From contig BDIU01000420.1 in NCBI GenBank assembly GCA_002118135.1, positions 1 to 63,431 of the forward strand: DNA of 63,431 bases. Direction: 5' to 3'. Below are positions 1 to 10,571 of this stretch, piece by piece. The notes below the pieces were generated by a model. That model made no database searches. It was given only the letters and a program-made list of their open reading frames with translations, and was not told where the DNA came from. This DNA comes from Trebouxia sp. TZW2008. Taxonomy: Eukaryota > Chlorophyta > Trebouxiophyceae > Trebouxiales > Trebouxiaceae. Each line of letters starts with the position of its first letter. Position 1 is the first letter of the stretch. Made by a program: the position numbers and the translations under genes.

Positions 1-342
1 CAGGACGATTTTTTCTGGCATTTTGGAAAAAATGCTGACATACTAGGGTATTTTGGGTACAAACCCTTTTCGTTTCATGTCATTTTGTCAAAAACCCAAC
101 CGATTTGCTGATTGAAGCCCTAGGGCTTTAGTAGGGTTAAGGGCTTTCGCCAATCGGCAGAATGGGGCTTCTTGTAATCGGCAGGGCGAAAGCTTTCGGC
201 CCCTTTCGCTGCCGAAAGCTTTCGGCTATCTGCCCGCTCACTGTCACAGGTGTCAGACCAACCACCACAGTACGCGAGCGCTCAGGGCTTCGCAGCTGGC
301 ATCGAAACGTCATCAAGGGAAATCTCGACACGAGCGCACGAC
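1..342. promoter_or_regulatory. Upstream region of SELENOH with two CGAAAGCTTTCG palindromes
   Basis: No gene is supported here. Two copies of the palindrome CGAAAGCTTTCG occur at 187-198 and 213-224, centres 26 bp apart; the second extends to a perfect 16-bp palindrome at 211-226. Partial GGCTTTCG and CAATCGGCAG motifs flank them from about 140. The position about 120-155 bp before the SELENOH start codon suggests a transcription-factor site, but that is inference. Confidence 0.4.
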
Positions 343-1169
343 ATGGCTCCAAAGCGCAAGGCAGCTGGCGACAAAGCGCCTGCCACCAAGAAGGCAAAGA
401 AAGCAGCTTCACCCACACAGCAAGTACTCACAGCAGCGGAGCCTGCTGAAGTCTGGTTCAGCGTTGAACACTGGTAAAGGTCGCTGCATGTCCAATCAAA
501 CTTGAAAGGATATCCCTGAGGCTCATGGACTTGTGTGTTGCTGCAGTAAAAGCTGAAACGTTTTCAAACGGCGGTAAGTCACTGGTGCAATCATCAGCAA
601 AATCAACAGCAAGTGCTGCATGATTAGTCATAGCCTGCTGCAGCACCTTTCTCGCAGCTGCATCATTTTTTGTGGTCTTGGCAGAAGCCCTACTTCAAGC
701 TTGGTTGTCCTGCAGGGCGGCCGAACTTTGCACACTTTTAGAAGAAAAGGTTCCTGGGTTGGAAGTGAAGCTGAACCCATCCAAGGTTGCAAACAGACAT
801 GCATGTGCAAGCTGCACCAGAACGAGCCTGATTCCATCCAGCTTCGTTTGCCTGTTTTCATTTTACTAACTCCTTGATGCTGTTTGCAGCCTCGGAAAGG
901 GTGCTTTGAGATTCAAGACCAGACTGGCAAGACATTTGTATCGCTCCTGGTAAGCCAGGAGGCGATGCACACAACATTCAGCCATAAGAAGGGCTTAGCT
1001 TTGTGCACACTCAATGCGAACCTGCTGTGCTGTGCAGAACATGCCCAGACCCTTCAAGCCATTGAGGGAGCTTGACATTGCAAAGGTTGCTGATGACATG
1101 GCAGCTAGCATGACCAGTTCCAAGTCTGAGAATGCTGCACCTGTCAAAGATGATGATGACAAAGCCTAG
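343..1169 (+). CDS. SELENOH: Selenoprotein H (nuclear thioredoxin-like selenoprotein)
   Basis: Five coding exons: 343-473, 547-573, 716-785, 890-949, 1038-1169; phases close exactly to 139 residues. Exon 1 encodes a Lys/Ala-rich nuclear-type basic tail (MAPKRKAAGDK...) and then EVWFSVEH. The 27-nt exon 2 completes Cys-Lys-Ser-Sec, with TGA at 554-556, followed by NVFKR. Exon 3 gives LLEEKVPGLEVKLNPSK and exon 4 PRKGCFEIQDQTGKTFVSLL, the conserved SelH core. SelH proteins are known as nuclear/nucleolar redox proteins with a CxxU motif in a thioredoxin-like fold; redox function here is inferred from family. The intron before exon 4 has a textbook TACTAAC branch site at 864-870. The exon 3 donor (GTTGCA) is weak. 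The ATG at 343 is the only in-frame Met before the conserved part. A SECIS element lies 70 nt past the stop. A conventional annotator would stop at the TGA or miss the microexon. Confidence 0.88.
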
Positions 1170-1230
1170 CACGCACTTTGGCATCACTGATCAGCTCAAG
1201 GCTCTTGCAGTTCTCAGCTGCTGTCACTTT

Positions 1231-1301
1231 GGCAATCTATGACGCATATCTGGGAAAGCAGCCAAACTGGTTGCACCAGACGTGCTGACCTGAACATTGT
1301 T
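1231..1301 (+). promoter_or_regulatory. Form-2 SECIS element in the selenoprotein H 3' UTR
   Basis: The SECIS quartet halves are ATGA at 1239-1242 and TGAC at 1286-1289. Between them helix II pairs 1244-1253 with 1276-1285 (10 positions, one G-T wobble, one mismatch). The unpaired AAA is at 1255-1257, 12 nt after the ATGA, which is the usual spacing. A 6-bp apical helix III (1258-1263 with 1269-1274, loop 1264-1268) makes this a form-2 SECIS. A basal helix I can form between 1231-1236 and 1296-1301. The element would recruit SBP2/eEFSec to recode the TGA at 554-556. Folding was done by eye. Confidence 0.85.
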
Positions 1302-2272
1302 GCTGCATGCCAAGGCATTGCCTTTGGTTATGTGTGTTGATGCCGTCCGCCAGGCATCAGCGTGACATCTTGCAGCATCATTGAGCCAAATTGACAAGCT
1401 TTAGTGGTTGCTGCCCTGCCTGATACCAATTTATCATCTTTGTTTGGGACATCACTCTGTGTTAGCTTTCTGTATCCTTGTACTTTACTGATGAGTACCT
1501 AGCGACGTTGGTTCAGCAGGCACTTGCCTATCTCTTATCAGACATATGCAATAGGGGCCCAGGTTGATGTACTTTGAAGCGTTTGCTCTGATCAGACATG
1601 CTCAGACTGAAATGTATCTTTACAGACTCGTCTGCATGCAAAGCCTTCTCAGATTAATACAGCAAGGCTTGCTCAGATTCTTATTGTGACACTCAACGTG
1701 TGCAAAATGAGTGCATTTGATGTCCTTGGCAGCAAGCATGAGCCAACACAAGATTTCTGAACTGCAGCTGTATATTGATGTTGAGTCTCTAGCACTGAAT
1801 GTGGAATTGATGTGCTGGTTACAACTCCTCAGAAAGCAGTAAGTACTTCATGCACTGATCCACATGGATGGCCGCCTGGACCTTTCCACGTGCTGAAGAG
1901 TGCTGTTGTTGCAGCAAATGTTCAGACAAACTGGCTGGACTGAGCACAGATATGTAGGCAAACAGGAAGTTTTGTGACAACAATCTGGTTGTCTGATGAT
2001 GCTTTAAAGATTGTCTGTTCACCTAATGTACACCTTTCCATATGTTGCAAACTAAAAGCCGACCTGTTGTCAGCAGCACTGCGCGCTGTGCCCTCTCAAA
2101 AGGGGCACCATATACATGCTCCCTGGGTCTGAAAGGAAGCTTGGTATCGAAATGCAACAACTGCGATTCTAGATCTGCTGTGGCTGGGGCTTGAGTCACA
2201 TTGAATCGTCAAGAGCGTATGAGAGGGCTGCCTGCCACTTGTGGTTGTGTGTGCTTGCTGTGTGAACGTCTC
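1302..2272. other. Convergent intergenic region between SELENOH and the WD40 gene
   Basis: This is the space between the SECIS of the forward gene and the stop codon of the reverse WD40 gene. I see no ORF with codon bias, no RNA gene and no mobile element. It should hold the remaining SELENOH 3' UTR and the WD40 3' UTR. Confidence 0.5.
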
Positions 2273-5072
2273 TCAGACACATATGACATCCCCTTGGGAG
2301 TACACACGGATAACAAATTGGTCATTGCCTGCTATAGCACTCCGGTCTGACTGTGCATTCCCTGCTCTGACTTTGCCAGTACCACCTGCAAATCAACAAG
2401 CACTGCCGTCTGCATCGCAATGCATTGCGCTGCAATTGGACTGCATCTTTGCTTGCTTAGGAAGCTGAGCCTGCAATGAGATGCCCAGCTGCCATAGCAC
2501 ACCACGCACAACACTTCATCACGATTTTGCAAAGCTGCTGCTGCTATGAGAGTGCCGTCTTCAGATGAGTTGACACACAGCTACTGCAACAGACCATGCG
2601 TAACACAGCTTACAGGTTGGCTTACCAGCTGCTGCTATGAGGGTGCCATCCTCTGATGAATTGACACACAGCAGGCTCTGTGCTTGAGGCTTGCAAGAGT
2701 GCAGTTGTGCAGTGCTTCCTGCAGCATCATGTGATGACTATCAGAGACGCAGGAACATAGAGCAGAAACAGCTTTGAGCAGCAAAAGCGTTGATTTGTGC
2801 AACTACATTGTATGCAATGACACTTTGCGCGACCGCTGGTACCGTGTGAGGGACATATGTTGTCAGGATTTCATGCTGTTGCAATGACTCAAGCGATCAT
2901 CCCCCAAGACACCATTTGCTGCAGTGACATCCTAATGAGAGTAAACTCAATATAAGAATAATGCAGATGAGGATCGACCACAGCATCCTGATTGCAGTGG
3001 TATTTCTGAGTCAGAGCAGTCTGGTGCAAGGGCAATTTTCTGGAAACAAAAACAGTTACCTCAACTCGGTTGCTCAAACTGCCAGTGCATGCACTTGTCA
3101 CATCAAGAGACTGCTATAGCTGAAAGGTCACCGCACCATTACTTTCTCTGTGGTGGCAGACATGGAGGGCGCCATCCGTGCCAGCCGCAACCAGGCAGTC
3201 CACATTGTCCATGTTGTTGGGAAGGTAGCAGCAATCTCGCAATCCACTCTTGGCATTGCCAGACCAGATCTTCTGATGATTTCTTAGATCCTGACACATG
3301 CAAGAACATGTTGAAGTGAATGCCCATTGACATGCAAACGGCTCCATGAAAGTTCAGACTTGCGAACAGGTGGTCACACGCACAGATTTCACATGCTTTC
3401 AAGCTCAAAAGCTAAAAGTCCTTTCAAATTTAAACAACCACATGCTACATGGCCACGCGCACAGCCCTGACATGCAGATTGCAGCGTTGAAGCTGCTTTT
3501 CAGAGCTGCTGGAAATGCTGTGCAAATACACTGTGGAGATACAACTTTGCCTGCATATCGCAAATCAGACCTTGCTGGAGTGTTTTCTGAGTAGCGGAGC
3601 ACATTTAGAAATGCACAATAGGCAAGGCATTGCTTGTGTACTTATACAAACCATAGGCAAGCGGTGTCTGACGATGCTATAGCAGGCAAGCCATACCAGC
3701 GCTGTGATATTGCCGCCTGTAGCAACAGAGGCTACACAGTGACCACGCGGATCCCAGGCACATGCTGCTGCCATGCCCTCATGCAGTGGAAGGCTGCACA
3801 CACTTTGCAACTGCCCAGACCGTAGATCCCACACCCGCATCACACCATCGCTGCAAGCTGTTGCCACCAAACTCCCTCCTGGTTGGGTCTTTGCACTGAA
3901 GACATACCCTGGTTGCCACCTTTCAGGAGTCTGATCTATAAGAAACAAGTGTTCTCTCACAAACACAAACTGCTGGTATCATTCCTGGCCTAATTTCTTG
4001 ACAGTCATGCCATCCAACGACAAAAGATCATACCCCAGCAAACATAGCATGTCTTTGCTTTTTCTGCAGTGTGAGCAGATTGACTTGAGAGGTTTTGGCA
4101 GACAGACAGGTATGTCAGCATATGCAGGCAACAGCAAGTGAGGGCTGCATGACACAGCATACCGTTTTGCTTAGACTGTGACTGGTCCTTGACTTCTTGC
4201 AAGCGAGCACCAGATTGTAGGTCCCACAAAAACAGGCTGTCTGCGCTGGCGGTTAGCAGGTGATCTTGTGTCAGAAACTCACAAGCATACACTTCCTCTG
4301 GATGACCCTGCTGAGCACACATGTTTCAAGATTCGCCCAAGTGACCATTGAGTCTTAGGTTTTTTATTTGGTGCTGATGTCACATATGCATAGATCTATC
4401 AAGTGCTGTAAGTGACCAGAAACGGATATGGCTGAAGTGTCAAAGCTCGTTGCATCACCTGGAAAGTCTGTATTGAGGAGCTTTCGGAAAAGGTAGCTTC
4501 AGCTTCTGACTGCTGTGCAGGAACCTTCCACAGCTGAGCTGTTGTGTCTGCGGAAGCTGCAACCCACAGACAGAAAAACAATGAGCAAGCGCCTGTCTGG
4601 ACTTGTGCCACACACACACCTAGCACATTTGCTAGGAGCGTGCATTGATATCATACTGTATTGATATCAGGGGACACTGATGAGCAGTGACTTGGTAGCA
4701 CAAGGGGAAATGTCCTGGCGCACACCTGAAGCAAGGTGTTGTCCGTCCTTGTGCCACGCTGCTCTCAGTACAGAGTCTGTATGAGCTGTAAACGTGCCGA
4801 TCTGTCTGCTGCGTTTTGCATCAGCAACTTGCCAGAGCCTTAAGGTGTTGTCGTCAGATGCGCTGGCGAGCAGATCGCTGTCGACTGGGCAGAAGGCTAC
4901 ATCAAAGACACGACCGTCGTGACCTGCAGCAAGAGTTATGAGTCTGCGTCGCGTGCAATAGGTACACCTAATGCAGCAGTGCTCCGATCAACTACGGACC
5001 GCCAAGCTCTGCAACCTCGGCGTCTTGGATCCAGTGCGACCAAAGTCCGACATCTCTTGCAGCGCTAGCCAT
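2273..5072 (-). CDS. WD40-repeat beta-propeller protein
   Basis: Eight exons on the minus strand: 5072-5000, 4923-4726, 4556-4459, 4310-4163, 3935-3697, 3290-3143, 2718-2626, 2328-2273; phases close to 350 residues. The whole protein is WD40 blades: GHDGRVFDVAFCP...LASASDDNTLRLWQ, AHTDSVLRAAWHKDG...SADTTAQLWKV, GHPEEVYACEFL...SADSLFLWDL, a blade ending SDGVMRVWDLRSG, one with AWDPRGH...LDLRN, LVAAGTDGALHVCHHRE, then LLCVNSSEDGTLIAAAGNDQFVIRVYS before the stop. That is about seven blades, enough for one propeller and no other domain. Family members are scaffolds for protein complexes; the partner cannot be read from sequence and I cannot assign an orthologue. An exon-6 read-through would stop at 3114, but the good GTAATG donor at 3142 and matching phase favour continuing. 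Part of exon 7 is duplicated in intron 7. Confidence 0.85.
2537..2672 (-). repeat. Exon-edge duplication, WD40 gene exon 7
   Basis: About 45 bp of the 3' end of exon 7 (2628-2672) recurs with few changes at 2537-2581 inside the next intron, offset 91 bp. The copy keeps the sequence for NSSEDGTLIAAA, but the GTAAGC donor is replaced. Confidence 0.75.
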
Positions 5073-5241
5073 GCTTCGTAAAGAGCGCAGGATTGCCTCG
5101 CCTGCGTAACCGCGCTCGGCGTTGTACGAAACGCTCACCCTCACGAAACGCCAAGTGAGCGTTTTGCTTCCGCTCTTGCAAGTGTCGAGCTCGTTGCAGC
5201 ATCACTGCTGTTCACAGCACCGGCTCACTATAGCTGCTGAC
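5073..5241. promoter_or_regulatory. Short divergent promoter region with inverted repeat
   Basis: Only 169 bp separate the start codons of the reverse WD40 gene and the forward 77-residue gene. The region contains a perfect 10-bp inverted repeat, AAACGCTCAC at 5129-5138 and GTGAGCGTTT at 5155-5164, with 16 bp between the arms. A shared bidirectional promoter is inferred. Confidence 0.4.
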
Positions 5242-5620
5242 ATGCAGTCATTGGTGTCACAGGTGTTCAGGGAAGTTTCGTCTCGCGCAAGGTGCGCTGT
5301 TGCTGCATCAGCAAGCTGTGGGGCAAGCTTGATCACTGTGTAGCTGAAAGTACAAGCATATATACAGGTCATTCGAGAAAGGCGTACAGCGGGTAGTGGA
5401 AGTCATCAGTCCTGGTCCGCTAGGCGTAAGTGTCCTTGTCTTCTGTTGTCGATCAGCAGCGTTGGCAAGCTGACTTCTTCCCTGCATGTGACAGTCCAAC
5501 GCTGAGAGCTGGGACGCACACAGACGCAGCAGAGCAACAAAGGCAGTGAAGGCTGCGATTGAGCGCTGGGAAATGCAGGCCAAGCTGACAGCCAGCCGTG
5601 ACAAAACATCCTCTGGCTAA
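5242..5620 (+). CDS. Small basic alpha-helical protein of unknown function (77 aa)
   Basis: Three exons, 5242-5291, 5368-5425 and 5495-5620, join in phase (AG|GTGCGC, GGC|GTAAGT donors) to a 77-residue protein. It starts MQSLVSQVFREVSSRARSFE, continues KGVQRVVEVISPGPLG and ends with a charged helix rich in Arg, Ala and Lys (SWDAHRRSRATKAVKAAIER) before KTSSG and the stop. No signal peptide or membrane segment is visible. The small size and basic helix recall accessory subunits of organelle complexes, but I do not recognise a family. Support comes from consistent splice phases, strong donors and the divergent start next to the WD40 gene. A different first exon is possible. Confidence 0.42.
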
Positions 5621-7175
5621 CAAGCTGCTAACATGCTGGCAGTGATGCTTCACCCCGCTCTTCAAGCATACAACAAGTCTCTCAGCCTTTGCAGTGCAAG
5701 ACAACTTGAAGCCCTTCTGCAGATGCTGCCACCTGGGCTTGATTATGAAGTCACAAGGCAACAGTCATGGACGATGATAGGGGCATCCACCTCCATAGTC
5801 CATATGAATGATATAATTCAGCACAGGATAGAATTGGTTGGACACAGCTGATTGCCCCAGTCCCTAGCTGGACCTGCTGAGCCTGTCTAGCATGCCTTTT
5901 GAACGAGTGAAACACGAATCATGGTGCAGCTCACAGAGGCGCTCATGATTCTTAATGGCGTGAACATTTCATTTCTTTTCATCCCATTCTTTGCAGCTCA
6001 CAGGCGTCAGAACCAAAAGCTTTGACAGCAACCCAGGCAGGTCTCAAGCTAGGGCAGCTCAACCATTCCTGTATGTCGCATCGTCCCCACCTTGCTGTAT
6101 TGAAGTAGAGCGATTATGCACAGAGTGTACTGAGTCAGGATGCTGACATGCAGTTTGATGCTACGGCTCAAGCTAGCAATCAGCTGGCCTGATATCAGGT
6201 ACTGAAAATGTGCAGGTATGGACTTTGGCCAGTAGCAGCGAGGTCAGCAACTGCTGGCCAGTAGCAGCGAGGTCAGCAACTGCGCAAATTGAGGACTGAC
6301 ATGTTTCACAGCACCTTTGGCCTCTTGCAAGCAAACCTATCCCCGCAAGCTGCTGAAATGCAGGTCTGACACACAAACTTCCCTGCAGACACGTTTCAGG
6401 ACAATGTTTAATCTGGACATTACGGCTTGATAATGTCTGGAAGCAGATTCTCAAAGCATACACATACAGCAGCAACTATAGACAGCCAAAATCATGAATG
6501 TGATGGCAGAGTGTTACTGACAAGCTTGCTCACTGGGCCACTGAACAAGCAGCAATACAATGTCATACGTGCAATCAGGCATTCCTCCTGCTTGATACGA
6601 TGCAGCTTTGTAAGCTTTAGAGCAGGCAAAAGCAATCAACATGCCCGTTGTGGCTTGTGCGTCAGCCGTGCTAAGTGCTTTTTGGTTTCTTTATCTTTAC
6701 CTTTGTTTCCTCGCATTGGAAAGAAGAAGCACAAACTTAGAAGTTGAATGCCTTAACAGAACTGTAGTACTGCATAAAGTATACATGCTACAAGTTTGAT
6801 ACTACACTGAACAGGTCTGCAAAAGATAACAAAGCATTTGGGTTGATTAAACGTTCCTATTTCCGTTTTGTCAACCCAGCTGGCTCCGATCCACAGCACT
6901 GTAGCAGGGCCACACATGAACCCTCCCCATGGCGGATACGTCAAATCATCACACGATCCACCAAAAGAGTGGGATTCGGCATTTTGAGTGATCAGTTGTA
7001 ACACTGCAAGTTGTACATTTTTCATGCACAGTCAACGAGCCATCCTAACCTTGATTGCTTTCAGCATGCTATGCTGCACCAAGTGGTGACATGTTGTATC
7101 CAGCATCTGTGACAGTACAGCACATGCTGAGAAAGCTCAGCTTTTTACAATGTCAGTTGACATCCCAACTTTCCA
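5621..7175. other. Convergent intergenic region with 29-bp tandem duplication
   Basis: No gene is supported. The stretch holds the 3' flanks of the 77-aa gene and of RPF1. A perfect 29-bp direct duplication occurs at 6226-6254 and 6255-6283. On the RPF1 strand a TGTAA motif lies about 27 nt after the stop (7149-7145), a position typical of the chlorophyte polyadenylation signal. The longer open frames at 6427-6747 (+) and 6753-7025 (-) show no family resemblance. Confidence 0.5.
6226..6283. repeat. Perfect 29-bp tandem duplication
   Basis: Units at 6226-6254 and 6255-6283 are identical (begin TGGCCAGTAGCAGCG). It lies outside genes, so it shows very recent local tandem duplication in this region. 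Confidence 0.9.
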
Positions 7176-9557
7176 TCAAAGAAAGAATCGCCGCCTGCTG
7201 GTGTCCATAGACTTATGATTGTGCACCCACTCGTACTCTCCGCCTTTGCTATCAAAGGTTCCTCGCTGCAAGCTGAGCAGCTTCAATGTGAAACGGGGGC
7301 CAAGCTCTTGCAGCCGAGCTATTACACGATTCGACTTCTCTTTCTGTCCTGAATCCCTTTTCTCTGTGGCCTCAAATATATACCTGTGATGCCTGCACAG
7401 CATCACCCTGGATCTAACAAAGCGGCTCCAGAAAAGGCAAGAAAAAGAAAGAAATGTCTATGCCGTTAAGCATCATAGCAAGAGCCTCTATCCATAGAGG
7501 CAGCCGTTAATAAATTCGGCGCGTTGTGTCTGCCAACAGCTGCAAGTCAGCAAAGACCATTTGTAGAGTCAAACAATGCTGTAAGCCAAATGCCAACGAC
7601 ATGTCAGAGCAATGAGCATTGCAAATTGCACAGCTTGTCATTTCGTGCTGAACGCATGCAGAAGATATGCCCCTTGTCACTCAGGAATACCTGAAGAATA
7701 TGTAATCACGCTGGTTGTGGAATGTGACAGCTCTGCGGCCCTTAAAATTGGGGTCTTGACTGAAGATAGAGGCGAACATGCGCCCCAACCTGTGACCCAG
7801 CCTTGTGCCAAAATTGTTCAATATGAGCTCTGGGCGATGGGAGCTCGCTCTGCCATGGCGCTGTAAACGACAAACACTTTGTCATGCCATGTTCTTCACA
7901 TCATATTCAACAAAAGCTTGCATGCACACGATGTAACAGAAGGGGATTGTGCTAAGTGTCAACGTGCGGCTTTCCTGCATATCGACCCATTACACTTGGT
8001 ACTTTTGCTCAAGAGCAGATGTGTCTGCAGCAACTTTACACTACTGTAGAGCACACGGCATAGACACAGCATGAATGACTGGTGTGACATCACCAATTAG
8101 ACTGGGGGTTCTGGACTTTGCTGAAGTTGTGGATACCTTGATGTCTTTGCTGAGGCGCAAATTGGACAGCTTAAAGTGCGCTGTGGGGCCATCAGGCAAG
8201 TGCACCAGCAACAGGCCGTTGATAGCCTTGCGATCCTCATTGAAGACAATCACGTCAGTGAAGTCCCTGTTTGTTGCATACTGGCAGATCTTCTTGAGGG
8301 GGAACCCCTGAACACAGCATGGAATTTGAGGACATGGCATTTGGACTAGCAGTGCTGACTCGGAAGTGGCATCAGGCATTTTGCTCTGAACATGCAGAAG
8401 CTTAAGATTTTCAGGTCCAGTCCAAGTGATGAAGCATGTGGTGTGTTAGGCTTGTGCTAGCAGCTGGTGGCAATAACAGAAGAGACCAGAAAAGTCTACA
8501 CTATTGGGCGTCATATGGGGGCTTCTGTCTATAGAGGCAGCCTGAGCTTGGTGGCAGTGTGTGCATGGCAGAGGCATGACAGGAGCTAACCTGTCGTTTG
8601 TAATATGTAGCACAAGGCAGCACTTCCAGCATCTCTGACAGAAACTTGTACATTATGCCGCTTGGCTTATAGCATGTTGTCAGCAGCACGTTTGGTGGCC
8701 GCACCCGCTGAAAATGCTCTGCAACATCATAGGCCAGTAGTGATATCAGCTTGTTGGCAGAGCAAAGCACATGAGGTAAGTGTGCAACATCGCGAGCCAG
8801 TATTGACATCAGCTCGCTGGCACATCAAAGCACATGAGGCAAGTATACAACATTGCAAGCCAGTATTGACATCAGCTGGTTGGCAGGTCAAAGTACATGA
8901 GGCAAGTATGCAACATGATAAGCCAGTATTAGCATTGCTGGTTGGAAAGGCAAAGTGCAGACGTCTGCACAGCTTTCACAAATACCTGAGAACTCATCCT
9001 GAGCTTCATCTGCTTGCACCTCAGCATCATCTAGCGCAACCACTGTCTCATCCTGTTCCCTGGTGCTTTCAATTGTCTGCGCCATACAGGACATCAGCTG
9101 AGACTTGAGCCTGCTTGCCCGACTCAGGCTTTGCAAGTCAAGAGGTAGAGCGGCTGTACAATGTACGCAGTGTAAGGACAAGGCAGCAAAAATTGTCTGA
9201 GAAGAGGACGTGCATCATTGCATACTTGAGCAGAGCAATGTAGTGTTTACCTTTGGGATCTTTTTGGCTGGAGGCTCCAAGCCCAGCTCTTCTGCCTTAG
9301 CCACAGCAGCTTGCTGTTTCTTCCTTTCTGTGCGCTTTGCTTTCTGCAGGTCAGCGTTCAAGATTTTGCCAGCAGCATGAAGCATTTGAACGCTTGCCGC
9401 TGAGAAAGCAACCTACCTGCTTCTTATGCTTGAGCTTGGCGTACGCGTCAGAGCGCTTCTGTTTGTTTGCTATGTGACTCGTCAGCTGGCCAATGCTGGC
9501 AGTTTCTGCGCTTGGTGCTGGACCATCGTCGTCGTCGCGTTGCTTGCGCTTACCCAT
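7176..9557 (-). CDS. RPF1: Ribosome production factor 1 (Brix-domain pre-60S assembly factor)
   Basis: Seven exons on the minus strand: 9557-9417, 9343-9251, 9076-8986, 8718-8591, 8307-8137, 7860-7691, 7392-7176; they close in phase to 336 residues, similar to animal and fungal RPF1. The N-terminus is Lys-rich ([23 protein letters not shown]), followed by [11 protein letters not shown]. The Brix domain runs from about residue 120: [93 protein letters not shown] and [16 protein letters not shown], ending [23 protein letters not shown]1 acts in the nucleolus in 27S pre-rRNA processing and 60S assembly (established for yeast). Intron 3 carries a 63-bp tandem repeat. All junctions match the family without gaps. 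Confidence 0.95.
8721..8965. repeat. 63-bp minisatellite in RPF1 intron 3
   Basis: About four units start at 8721, 8784, 8847 and 8910 (period exactly 63), each beginning with a CAACAT motif followed by a GCCAGTA-type block and ending in a CATGAGG(T/C)AAGT block on the plus strand; the last unit is shortened. The first unit sits directly against the exon 4 acceptor, so the array duplicates the acceptor-proximal intron. Confidence 0.85.
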
Positions 9558-10571
9558 ACTGACCTAGGCTATACGGAAATGCGATTGTTGTTTGCTGCGA
9601 GTTGTGCGACTTCGTTTGGCACAGCGCCAAGCCGCACGGAGGCCTTTTGGGATGCAGGGCAACACCGTGTAGCCCCGATATATGAGCAATCAACTCTGAA
9701 GTTGTGCCGTGCTGTTCAGATCTAGCTTTACTGTACAGCAATCAAGCACCAATGCTGTCATGCTTGTGTTTGTGCCAGACTGCTCCTGAACACCTTGCAC
9801 ATCGAGCACACAACGAGCGTATGTATGCAAATTGCATAACTGCACATCACTTCAAATATTTACCAGGTATGAATTCACTGACTGACCCAAGTACTTGAAG
9901 GGAGCCGCAGATCCGGGCTTGCTGACCGTCCATAACTAGACTGGCTATGCGACTGGTCAGCACGAACGCATGAACCCCATGACATGACTCTCAACTGTCA
10001 GGACTTACATGACCCCCTGGTACCACAGTGTACAATCAAATCTCGCATTCCACAATTGACGCCGTCTTCAAGCGAGGGCGGCCAGAACTTCTAAATGCAG
10101 AAACCCGGCCGCCCTCACTCGATGGCCCAAAAGCAGACAGGGCAACAGTAAACACCTGTAATAAAATGTTTCCACAACAAGTGGTAGGATACGGAAAGAC
10201 CAAGAACCGGTAGGGACCAAAGAACCAGTGCAGTGTGCTAAGAAAGGCTAAATTGCACACAATGCCTGCAGAATCACAAAGGGTGTGGGACACACCACAC
10301 CAGAACGGTAAAGCAGTGTATGCGCAATTGCAAAAAACCAGTATCAGAAATTGTTTGTGACTCAAAGTGGCAGCCGACTCCAAACTTTCAGTACGGCCTG
10401 CATCTGACATTCATCTCGATTGCCATCTTCAGGAAAGGAAATCTGTGGTGCAAGAACAAATCTTGCTCAGGAAATCCAGCTGACCTCGCTAGCACAAAAC
10501 TACGACGTCTTGCACAGGTGCAGGTTGGCTGGATTGAGGCATGCTTTCCTGTGTCAGGACTATGGGCAGCC
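9558..10571. other. Spacer between F-box gene 3' end and RPF1 start
   Basis: No gene is supported. It should hold the RPF1 promoter and the F-box gene 3' UTR. A perfect 10-bp inverted repeat (GAGGGCGGCC at 10074-10083, GGCCGCCCTC at 10107-10116, 23-nt loop) could form a hairpin. Short open frames on both strands look like chance. Confidence 0.45.

Noticed and set aside
8662..9108. 148-codon plus-strand open frame with internal repeats
   Set aside because: It is the readout of the 63-bp intronic array on the strand opposite RPF1; the repeat length is a multiple of three, so openness is expected.
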